64,000 nucleotides of DNA from Pseudo-nitzschia pungens (lineage: Eukaryota > Bacillariophyta > Bacillariophyceae > Bacillariales > Bacillariaceae): assembly GCA_037355855.1 (NCBI GenBank), contig CM074760.1, forward strand, positions 4,704,501-4,768,500, written 5' to 3'. The notes under the pieces were generated by a model. That model was not told the DNA's origin, did no database searches, and saw nothing but the letters and a program-made list of their open reading frames with translations. Positions 1 through 9,054 of the stretch are shown here, one piece after another; the stretch's first letter is position 1, and each line of letters opens with the position of its first letter. The position numbers and the translations under genes are program-made.

Positions 1-520
1 TGGCATCCCTCCTCCGGTCTGTCATTCCACTCAGTGTTGGTCCAATTAGTCCACTCACTGGATTTCGTGTCACTTTTCCGACACTTATTTTGTTCAATTA
101 TTTCTGTTGTCGACCATGGTCCTGTTTAGATCCTTAGGTGTCTCGGTTGTTGCTGTTGCTCCATCTGATGGTGCCAACTGCTCCTGGGATTGGTGTTCCT
201 TAATGCTGCAGACACTGGAACGTCTTTCTCCCTTCTTTTTGCTTCTCTGTGCCTCCATTTTTTGGCAGTTTCTTTCTCGTCGGTTTTTCGGCCGATCGGT
301 CGGTTGTTCTGCTCATGGTCATCAGCGCTCAGCTTGATTTTAAAATCATGCCATACCCTGGGTCTACTAGTGATTAGAATAGTAGTGATATGCAAATTGT
401 GAGCTCTAATGATAAGTCTAGTATTGCTATCGGATCTAGAAGCCATCTCCTTGTTGGCGATACAGAGACTTGCTGATTCCAGTCACGAGTGGACTCGTGA
501 CTGTATACCGGTGCACGGCA
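1..520 (-). mobile_element. 5' end of a Ty3/gypsy family 1 element, cut by window edge
   Basis: The LTR occupies 349-520 on the minus strand (172 bp; ends read TGCC...GGCA), and 1-348 is the untranslated leader that lies between LTR and gag in this family. The assignment comes from clear similarity, in reverse complement, to the LTR and leader of the complete copy at 27483-33304. The gag and pol genes would lie left of base 1. A perfect palindrome GATTTTAAAATC lies at 336-347, one base from the LTR, as in the other family 1 copies. The expected 5-bp target duplication on this side is GGGCT (521-525). The small open frames inside this stretch are not genes. Confidence 0.8.
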
Positions 521-618
521 GGGCTGACAGGTTGACCAGGTTACTAATTGTTACAAATTTAACACGTACAAAACAACCCAGTACGATTACAATTAGTACA
601 ATTTAACATGTAGATTCA

Positions 619-764
619 AAATAGTTTTAAAAATTTAAGACGTAGATTCAAAAATCTTCTGTACCGGGCCGGTACAAACGACCTGGTCTATACTACCCAT
701 TTGTACCCGGTCGGCCCGATACAGAAGATTTTTGAATCTAGGTGTTAAATTTTTAAAACTATTG
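619..764. repeat. Long inverted repeat (hairpin), MITE-like
   Basis: Two arms of about 60 bp (about 619-678 and 700-764) are near-perfect reverse complements, differing by a few substitutions and small indels around the GTACCGG centre. The loop is about 20 bp. No coding capacity and no target duplication could be set. A shorter direct copy of the outer part (GTAGATTCAAA) lies just upstream at 610-620. Confidence 0.7.
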
Positions 765-791
765 AACGTTTATGACAATGATTGATATTTA

Positions 792-848
792 CGTGCATGT
801 TATTGTGCATGTTACCGTGCATGTTACCGTGCATATTACCGTGTGTGT
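792..848. repeat. 12-bp tandem repeat
   Basis: About five head-to-tail units with consensus GTTACCGTGCAT, the outer ones degenerate. No gene was seen from 849 to 1190. Confidence 0.7.
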
Positions 849-1190
849 TTTTCTCCTGGTGCATGCAATATTGCCCTGGTACTGTTAAATACTGTTGAGC
901 ATCATTAAAATACTACATTACTGCATATGTTCATAGAGTGACTGTTTTCAATACTAGATTTGCGTGACGGATTTTCCCCATTTTGGTTTTTTACCAGATT
1001 AGCGTATGGATCAAAGAATTCCGACTCAAAATAACCTATCTGCGTTCCCTTTGACTTCGATTGTCGTATCTGCGTTCCAGGCTCCCATAATGAGCCATTC
1101 CCGAAAACGTATTTTTTATTACAGTACCAGAGTACCAGATTACGCACCGTAACGGCTGTTTGCATATAATCAACCACTTAACCGTAACGG

Positions 1191-1745
1191 TTGACCGAAT
1201 CAATACTAGCAACAAAAGAGTCAGCAACCATGTCGTTGGAATTAATGTTCTGTTCTTACTACTACTTCTTCCATTGCAGGGACAGTGGTCCTCAATACAA
1301 CAAACCACAACTACCCCTTGAAGAAAGAAGGAGAAGAGACAGAAGAACTCCTAGAATTGCCGTCCAACGGTACCCTTTGTCTCCCTTCTTATACATGTTT
1401 AACTCGGGAAATGATCAAGCGCTATTAAATTGCTGTGGAGTCAATCATAGTGTATTTAATGAATTACTTCTTATATTTGAGCCATACTTTGATGTCTGTA
1501 CATTCAGTGAAACAACTCGACAAGTTGTTCAAAAGAAAACACCAACACCACGACAGAAAGGGAGGAAAAGAGATTTTGACGCTACTGGTTGCCTTGGGCT
1601 TGTCTTGTTCTGGTTTCAAACATGAGGCTCTGCAGCAAGATCAGTGAGTCTAGCATTTGGATTAACTGCTACTCCCATGTACAAATGGCTTACATTTGCC
1701 AGGAGGCTTTTACTTTTTGCATTGCAAAGAAATTCTTCATTGATT
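1191..1745 (+). pseudogene. PIF/Harbinger-type transposase relic (N-terminal part)
   Basis: An open frame of 144 residues runs to 1625. It has the features of stramenopile Harbinger-like DDE transposases: a conserved SGNDQALLNCCGVNH block followed by a basic stretch and RKRDFDATGCLGLVLFWF. After 1620 the reading continues in another frame (an AFGLTATPMYKWL-like block) to about 1740, so there is at least one frameshift. The catalytic DDE core is absent because the sequence ends against the convergent gene at 1737-2087. Family assignment is from remembered motif resemblance. Confidence 0.55.
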
Positions 1746-2087
1746 GTTTGTACTGCTGTTGAAGTTTCCGGTCTCGATGTCATACACATCTTCGCCATCC
1801 CCAAGCTCTGCCTTTAGACCAATCAAGTACTTGATTCTCTTAGCCTCTTTTACATGAAATGGACAGCCTGGATCTCCTGTAGGGATTGTTCTTCTATGCC
1901 AGGAAGCAAATTTTTTCCTGATTGAGTCAACGTCTCTTCCCGGGTAATCTTCATTGTATTTAGTACAGGCCTCAAGCCATTCATCGGGTCCGATCGGTCT
2001 TAATTCAGCTAATATTTTGAGCAGATTCTGGCTCTCCTCAGCAGTGTAGTTACCAGAGCCTGCTTTCCTCCCACCTTTACTTGGCAT
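1737..2087 (-). CDS. Myb/SANT-like DUF6818 protein (Harbinger-associated)
   Basis: A 116-residue open frame. It opens with a basic GRKAGSGNYTAEE block, then a helix-rich SANT-like segment with the signatures PIGPDEW, PGRDVDSIRKKF and TGDPGCP. This combination is typical of DUF6818, a Myb-like DNA-binding domain in stramenopile proteins that often accompanies PIF/Harbinger transposases. It is tail-to-tail with the transposase relic at 1191-1745, which supports one decayed transposon. The C-terminus after KAELGDGEDVYDIETG is short and may be truncated at the junction. Expression cannot be judged. Confidence 0.6.
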   Translation of the reverse strand: MPSKGGRKAGSGNYTAEESQNLLKILAELRPIGPDEWLEACTKYNEDYPGRDVDSIRKKFASWHRRTIPTGDPGCPFHVKEAKRIKYLIGLKAELGDGEDVYDIETGNFNSSTNNQ

Positions 2088-2559
2088 GATTATGCTGTTG
2101 TGGTAGTTAGTGGTATTACTTTAAAAGCAGCAGCTCCAAAATGTGTGATTGACAAGCAGTTACAAAAAAAAGGTTTAATCAAGCAGCGGAGAGAAAAGGT
2201 AGACATGTTCTGATGTTTCGGAACACATGTTCCAAATTTTGGATCACATGTTCTGTTGATGCGTTCGATGACTGACATGCGTTGGATGACTGAAATTTTG
2301 ATCAGTTTTCGATTTTTTAGATTCCGTTTCAAAAATATGCACTCTGAAAATCTAGAAGGTCGTGAGCTCACTGCTGCAAAATTATATGTGTTTTCATTCC
2401 AATTTTGCATTTAATGAGACTAATTCCTCTCCTGAATACGTATTTTATATGTGTGACACGACCGTTATAAATATGTAATACGTTTTTGGGAATTGCTCAA
2501 TATTGAGGTGAAATATCTTCATAAACCAGTGGGGGGACTGGGAATTTCAAAATTCCTTC

Positions 2560-2690
2560 AAAAACTAAAAATCAGCCATGTTCCTGGTGATCTCTCCAGT
2601 CTTGATATTGTGGACATCTTCCCCATGGCCAAGTTTGACCTTCTGACCAATCAAATACTTGAGATCTGCTTTGCTTCTTTAAGTTCCCAT
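2560..2690 (-). pseudogene. Second, broken copy of the DUF6818 gene end
   Basis: On the minus strand 2600-2690 encodes a near copy of residues KEAKRIKYLIGLKAELGDGE of the gene at 1737-2087, with a one-base deletion after the KEAKQI codons. The remaining sequence reads GHGEDVHNIKTGEI in the shifted frame. Only this C-terminal part is recognisable; the foldback element at 2705 cuts it off. Confidence 0.6.
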
Positions 2691-2704
2691 GGACATAGGG
2701 GATC

Positions 2705-3218
2705 TCCTGGAACATTAGGGAAAAAAAACTTTTCTGGAAAATTTCCATTTTCATGCGCATTGTGCGCGCAACTACTCTCAAAAAAATCTTAGGGCACTAA
2801 CGGCTCTTCTATATTTTTAATAATTATAGAAGAGCAACCATAATTTAACGGTCTTAAACCGTCATCTTTGTCCTCAAAACAATTGTCCTCAAAACGTGTC
2901 CTCAACGATTTTGTCCTCAACAGACTGTCCTCAACCATTATGTCCTCAACAATTATGTCCTCAACATTTTGTCCTCAACCTCAACGTTGAAGTCATAGAG
3001 GTTGAGGACGAAACGTTGAGGACATAATTGTTGAGGACATAATGGTTGAGGACAGTCTGTTGAGGACAAAATCGTTGAGGACATGTTTTGAGGACAATCG
3101 TTTTGAGGACAGTTTTGAGGACACTCTAGGTACCAGCCGTTAAAGTGTAATTACATCAATTTTATTGCACATGAATATGGAAATTTTTCTCAAAAAAACT
3201 CTTTTCCATAATGTTCCT
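2705..3218. mobile_element. Foldback element, copy 1, with GTCCTCAA/TTGAGGAC arrays
   Basis: The ends are imperfect inverted repeats of about 50 bp (GGAACATTA.GGGAAA on the left; its complement ending TTTTCCATAATGTTCC on the right, with CATATTCATG inside). The core is an eightfold array of GTCCTCAA at 13-15 bp spacing (2870-2992), a short loop around 2990, then nine TTGAGGAC units (3000-3125). The whole core can fold into one long hairpin. A second copy is at 44548-45045. No open frame of note and no target duplication for this copy. Confidence 0.85.
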
Positions 3219-3453
3219 GCTGTGCCATGACGCAAATTTTCTCCAGGTTGACGACTCCAAATCTCTTCCGGCGAAATTTGTGCTGCGTTTACTTCGTAAA
3301 TGTTGAATCGGGAATCGCCCATCATTTTATTTTCTGACTTCTCACTCATTTTGCCGCAGAGAAAACATTACCGAATCATTCGAAAAGGTCAAAGGTCTAC
3401 CGTACAACTTCAAAACCGAGAGAAGGAAATAGAAGAAAGGAAGACTGGAAATC

Positions 3454-4146
3454 ATGACTGTTCTTTCGCCAACATTAACAAAACGGTTCCTGATGTATTC
3501 AAGGTTAAACTTGTCGTATGATCTCCACCGTGTTGCAACATCTTCTACCGCTGCCATCTCGACAATCGGTCGTCGTTTCGGTTTTTTGACTCTCTCGGCT
3601 AAGAATGGGAAAGTTCGCGAACCAGACCTGCTGAATTGTTTCCCAGCGCTCTCCCGCGGTGTGGTCCATCGTGTCAACAACACCACATCGAGATTTATGT
3701 CGTCTTCGGTGAATACGAAAATACAAAATATCCTTGACAACAACAAGGTGTGTTTGTGCGTATGTGTGTGTATTTGTGTGAAATCGAGCTAAGTGTTTTC
3801 TGTCATAGACAATGATGTGACGCGATTTTGTAGATTCAGTATCCAAGTTGACTTCCAAACTTTATTATATTAATTCTTTGAACAGGTTGTGATTTTCTCG
3901 AAAACCTACTGCCCTTTTTGTGTGGCGACTAAGAACCTATTCAGAACATTGAATGTGGACGCCGAGGTACTAGAACTTGACTTACTGGGAAATGAAGGTG
4001 TCGAATTACAAGCAGCGCTGTTTCGGAAGACGAAGCAGAAATCAGTACCTAATGTTTTCGTCAATGGAAAACACGTGGGTGGAAACGATGATACTCAAGC
4101 TGCTGCTCGGAATGGAACATTGCAACAAATGCTCGACTCTGCGTAA
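3454..4146 (+). CDS. Glutaredoxin, dithiol class, two exons
   Basis: Exons 3454-3747 and 3886-4146, intron 3748-3885 (GTGTGT...AACAG, phase 0), giving 184 residues. Glutaredoxins reduce disulfides and glutathione mixed disulfides using glutathione. Residues 99-110 give the first beta strand and the active site CPFC (Cys107, Cys110). The cis-proline loop SVPNVFVNGKHVGG and the glutathione-binding GGNDDT follow. The first 80 residues are rich in Arg, Ser and Thr with few acids, and look like an organelle-targeting extension. Met82 (3697) would give a standard cytosolic protein of about 103 residues. The intron begins with a GT-rich microsatellite. The foldback element ends 235 bp upstream. Confidence 0.9.
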
Positions 4147-4334
4147 TGTGACTTATAATCAAACCGTGAAATATTCTTGTAACAGCCGTTAGACATCTCG
4201 TTTGGAAACAATGCTGTGATTTCGCGCTCTCGTTTTGCATCTGCGTCTCTCGTTAATAAAATATATCATCCGATGCATGTCAAGAAAGAAAAAGATGAAA
4301 AATAAATTGCATTGTCACAATTTTGTTGCTGCTA

Positions 4335-5602
4335 TTACATCCCAGACCCACTGATTTGTTGCCGCAAGGCCAATATACTTTGTTGTTTATGAGGGGGCAA
4401 TTGAGAGATCATTTCGGGCGTCAGGGACATTACCTGTCGCACGAGAGCGGGATCGAGGTTTGCGAGGCCAGGTGCGGCGGGCGGCGGTGGTGGTTGCATC
4501 GGGGGAGGTGGAACCCCGTACGCAGGGTGTGGTGGTTGGGGGGGCACCATCGGAGGAGCAGCAGCCCTGGCACGAGGATCGCGTGCTCTTGGATCGGCGC
4601 GGGGTGGAACCGGGGCAGGGGGGGCAACTGGATTGACGGCACTCCGAGGATCACTGCTGGAAGGAATTGCCGAAGACGCCGACGTCGATGCAGTCAAGGC
4701 CCGAGGATCCGATGCCCTAGCTCGAGGATCTGCCACTCTGGTAGGTGGAACAGGTAAAGCCATTCCCATCGAAACCTCCGGACTTGATTTGACCGACATG
4801 GAAGTTTGGACCATGTCCAATTTACTCATTATAAATAGCATGGCCTCGGGCAATTGTGGGTGACCTGCGAGGAGCCGACGGGCCTCATCGGGATCTCGAT
4901 CGGCAATTTCCTTCATTCTTGCAACAATGTCGTACATCTCACCCTTGGACATAGTTTTCAGGGAATCCGCTACGGCGTTGGTACCGACACCATGAGTTTG
5001 TTGTGTAGCAGCAGTAGCAGAGGATGAAGAGGACCGCTGGGTCTGATGCTGCGAAAGATCCATTCCAAGCTTACTGGCCAGTGCTTCCAGGTGGCTGCTA
5101 TTGCTAAAGTTGACTCGAAGTCGTCTGCCATTCAATTCGTATTCATTCATGTTTCGGATTGCACTAAGAGCCGCCTGTGGGTCTTCGAATTCGACAAATG
5201 CAAAACCTCGTGGTTTCCCGGTTTCAACATCGGTAACAAGGCGGACCTTTATGACTCGACCAATCTCCGAAAACGTTTGGTGGAGCTGCTCCTCCGTCGT
5301 GTTAAAGGCAAGATTACCGACAAAAATATCATGTTTCAGTTGAGATTGCTGCTGCGGCTGTTGCTGGACTAAGACAATGAATGAAACCGATTGCAACAGA
5401 AGCAGAGTAGTTGTAAGAGAACAAAAACAGTTTTTCAATAATTGTGTATTTTCGTTATGGCAAACACTTGCAACATTTTGTCAATATCAACATCTCCACA
5501 ATCGGCGAAAGTAATACGCAACTGAATTTACACAATTTTAACAAAATCGATCGACACGACCTTACCTCCCATTCCGGTTTGCATTGTGTTTCCTCCCCAC
5601 AT
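4335..5602 (-). CDS. CSTF2: Cleavage stimulation factor subunit 2 (CstF-64-like)
   Basis: Two exons are proposed: 5566-5602 (starting MWGGN) and 4335-5368, with intron 5369-5565 (GTAAGG...TTAG); they join in frame to 356 residues. The uninterrupted frame also allows a start at 5438, but that gives an intron-derived hydrophobic N-terminus. An RRM occupies roughly residues 20-100, with RNP2 IFVGNL and RNP1 RGFAFVEF. The CstF hinge follows (TMSKGEMYDIVARMKEI...RRLLAGHPQLPEAMLF). Then come DPRA repeats and a Pro-rich stretch, and the C-terminal CSTF domain LDPALVRQVMSLTPEMISQL. The family binds the GU-rich element downstream of the poly(A) site in the nucleus. It is convergent with glutaredoxin, 188 bp apart. 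Confidence 0.92.
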
Positions 5603-6584
5603 CTTTCAAAGGATTTCGTTATATTTGGCAACAAAAGATAGTATTCAATTTACTGATAACGCAAAAGGCAAATGGATCCTGGAGTCTCTGAGTGATATCG
5701 ATTGCTCTGTGGTTGGTGGTTGGTTGCCGACTCTTTGAGTCTGCATTCATATCTGATGCTCATTCAACGAAATCCAATTTATTTTTTCGTCCCGTCCAAA
5801 AAACCTCCTCCCATCTCTAAGCAGGGGTCATCTGCCCGTCTGCTTCTTCAAAAATAGATAACCCTAACCTTGCAGTAATGATATTTTTTTGGATAGAAAA
5901 AAAAAAAAAATCGAGCTCAAGACCAAGGACACAAGTCCACTTTACAGGTTACTACGTAAATTACGGTAACCTTACAGTAGTCCAATTTTAGTGAAACTAA
6001 AGGTCAACGGGGTGTGCCTTACCATCTGAACGCAGCGTCTAGCTGGGATTTTAAAAGATTAATTAAAGGGTGGGAATAATCTAGTCACCAAAAAACAGAA
6101 ACCATAGTTTCGTCCAAGCACGAGTAATTTATGTAAGCCTTACGTACTCCTGAACGACCTGTGCGAAACACAAGAAACACCCAAGACTGCGATTGTGTGG
6201 CATAAATCAACAATATTTATTGGTACGGATAAAGCTACGTCAACCCCCCGTTACTCTCACAAGTACGGTACGACCAATTTACGGGTGATAATCCAGGGCA
6301 ATAAAGCTCGTACGGTGACTCCTACTACCCAGGTACCGTACTGAGAGGCTAACACGAATGTGTGGAATTACGGAACTGAAAAGGAGAATGAATCTTCGCT
6401 ATCATTTGCTCTTCTCGGCGTTCACCTCTGCGACCCAGAAAAGAGCTTCACAAGAAGCAGAACTCCGATGCGATGGAGATTCGAGACACATCTTGCACTT
6501 TTCATAAAAATAAAGGGGTAAAACGTGCGAAGAGAGAGAGGAAAGAGTGATTGACTCCGATAAATGAAGTTGCTCGTTCCGTAA
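5603..6584. other. Intergenic region without a recognisable gene
   Basis: Divergent promoter space between CSTF2 (-) and the zeta-fold gene (+). It contains an A-run at 5899-5911 and short palindromic TTACGGTAA stretches near 5955-5980. Short open frames on the minus strand at 6402-6715 lie antisense to the next gene's start and show no motif. Confidence 0.5.
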
Positions 6585-8953
6585 ATGCATTGTGAGACTA
6601 TGGTAATCCAAATTGCCGATGACAATGGAATCGGTAGGGGAATCCAAAGGGCGGAATCGGCTCGATTTTCCCATTCCTTATCTATGCGCACTGTCCGACG
6701 AGCAGCAAGCTTCACTTACAAGAGGTTCTCCCTTCACCTTTCTACCGAAGATCTGCATTGTGCCGAAAACGACGACAGAACAAGAGTGAGTGGACCCTAC
6801 GCCCATCTGCGGAAAATAATTCTCTCAGACAACGAACATTACAAAAACTACTCTAGGGAAAGACAGTGGCTACAGGATGCGATTGTTGAAGACTTTCTAG
6901 ACAACGTGGAAGATCCAAACATGTGCATCACGCCTTCAGAACCATGGCTAATCTTTACGGTAGGAGCCAGGGGTGCGGGGAAGTTTCACACCATCCATGA
7001 TCTTGTGAATACAGGTCGTCTGCCAATCTTGAGCTTTGTCCAAGTGGATCCTGATGCTATACGTAGGAGGTTGCCGGAATTCCAAACATACGATAAAAAG
7101 CTCGTCAATGACCTGACACGAAAGGAAGCAGGTTTCATCGCAGAACTATTGTTGTTGGCGGCAGTTCAGAACGGAAGAAATGTGATTTTTGACAGTGCAA
7201 TGAAGGATTATACCTGGTTCACACATATCATACAGCACATAAAATGCTTGGATTCTTCATCATTCAAGTTCGCAGTATTGCACATCACAGCTCCAATCGA
7301 ACTAATTTTCGAGCGGGTCAACGTAAGTTTGTGTCGGACTTTGATTATGTTTGTCGAGTGCCTTCAGCGATTAAATGCCGATATGTTAAAATCTCATGGT
7401 CTGATGCGCATTCTTCCCCAACCTTTGTTACGAATAAAAATAGAAAAAGGCCCTTGAAACGGGGAGAGAAATTGGGAAGGAGTCCATTTTGAAAAGCCTC
7501 GCTACTATACCAGCCTCCCTAAAAGTGATTCGATCCAGGGTGGACTTCTTTTGCTGTATTGAAAACGGCGAGACGTATTCATTGAAGGATGGCATGGATT
7601 GGGATACCTTCCAAAACACATTTTTGCAGACTTGTGCGTGGAAGCCAGGAATGAAAGGAAAACAGAAGATGCGAACTACATCATTCACGTCGAAGGAAGT
7701 CGATGACATGAATTCGCTTTCCGTTCAAAAGGCGAGACAGGAGAGGGCGCCATTCTCAGTTCTGTTAAGCTCGGAAGAGAACAATCAATCGAACGACATG
7801 AATTTTTACGGAAAGTTTTCTCATATCCGCAAAACTCTCGATTACTCGTATCATTCGAATTACACATTTGAGCGGCAAAAACTTCATGATGCAATCATTA
7901 CAAATATGCTCAACGAAGCTTACATATGTGACGAAGATGGAAATGTTGGGTTGGCTGCTGCAGACCCTTGGATTGTTTTTACTGCCGGAGCCATGGGGGC
8001 TGGTAAGAGTTATACCATGCGTGTTCTTGTAGAGCATGAGAGATTTCCTCTTCCAGCATTCGTTGTTGTAGATCCAGACGAAATACGAAGGCTTCTTCCA
8101 GAGTACCACATGTATATTGCAGAAAACCCTGAACTCGCCGGAGATTTAACGCGGAAAGAGGTATGTGCAGCGACGTTAAAAATCTGATCAACGAAAATAG
8201 AAGCGTACTGATGAAAAGCTTCTTCCCTTTCATTTCCAACGATTTTGTCTTCGTATTCGTTATTCAGGCTGGTTACATTGCTGAAATACTGACCCTTGCA
8301 GCCCTTCATAGTGGAAAGAATGTTTTGCAAGATGGATCTCTTCGAGACCACGCTTGGTATCGACTCCATTTTCAAAGATTGAAAGAAGAGTTTCCTCAAG
8401 TTCGACACGCAATCCTTCACATCACCGCTCCGAAACAAGCGATTTTGGATCGTGCAGCAGTAAGTATACAAATGCGTTCCTTCACTATTATCAGGTGAGA
8501 AATTCATTTTTCACTAACGCATTTTGTGTTTCCTCGTCACCTCGTTCACACAGTCTCGAGCTCTAGCGACAGGAAGAATTGTACCAGAAAAACTTTTAGA
8601 ACAAGCTATCGAAGAGGTCCCCAAGTCAGTAGAAATACTTGCACCACTAGTCGACTATTATGCGGAAATCAACAATCCCCCAGACGCCGATGACATTGAA
8701 TTGGTGAAACCAGCAGGTTCGAACTGGAAGCAATTTAGACAGCAATGGATCCAGTACGTCCTGTTTTCACGTCTTTGATTCTTTTTAAAAATTTTATGAC
8801 GGTTGTCGAGTTTTTGAATCGCACCATTTGGCTAACTCAATTTTTCCTCTTCACCGACTTGCCAGAACCGTGGCATATGTAAACAATTCGAAAAAGGTTC
8901 TAGAAAAGGTAGAAAAGGCTAAAGAAGGTCGATCGAAGAAGAAGATTTATTGA
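6585..8953 (+). CDS. Tandem two-domain zeta-toxin-fold P-loop kinase, five exons
   Basis: Proposed exons: 6585-7322, 7444-8160, 8268-8459, 8554-8753 and 8866-8953, all with GT-AG borders and compatible phases (total 644 residues). The protein holds two homologous zeta-toxin-like domains in series, the second being about residues 330-620. Each has a P-loop, a VDPDxIRRxLPE segment and DLTRKEAG. Bacterial zeta proteins phosphorylate UDP-sugar precursors; the role of eukaryotic members is not known. In domain 1 the P-loop reads GARGAGKF, so the Ser/Thr that contacts Mg-ATP is replaced by Phe; in domain 2 (GAMGAGKS) it is intact. Domain 1 is therefore probably a non-catalytic partner. An alternative start at 6684 would expose an Arg-rich, possibly organelle-targeting N-terminus. 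The C-terminus is Lys-rich. Confidence 0.8.
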
Positions 8954-9054
8954 GAGTAATAATGATACTCAACGTTAAACAAATCCATGCTCGCAAGTGA
9001 CTTCCGTCACTGTATTAGAGATTATTCTACTCCGTCACACTTCAATCTCGTTCT

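Noticed and set aside
2870..3125. CRISPR-like array of short repeats
   Set aside because: Repeats are 8 bp, spacers 5-7 bp, and orientation flips at a central loop; it is a hairpin element in a eukaryotic genome.
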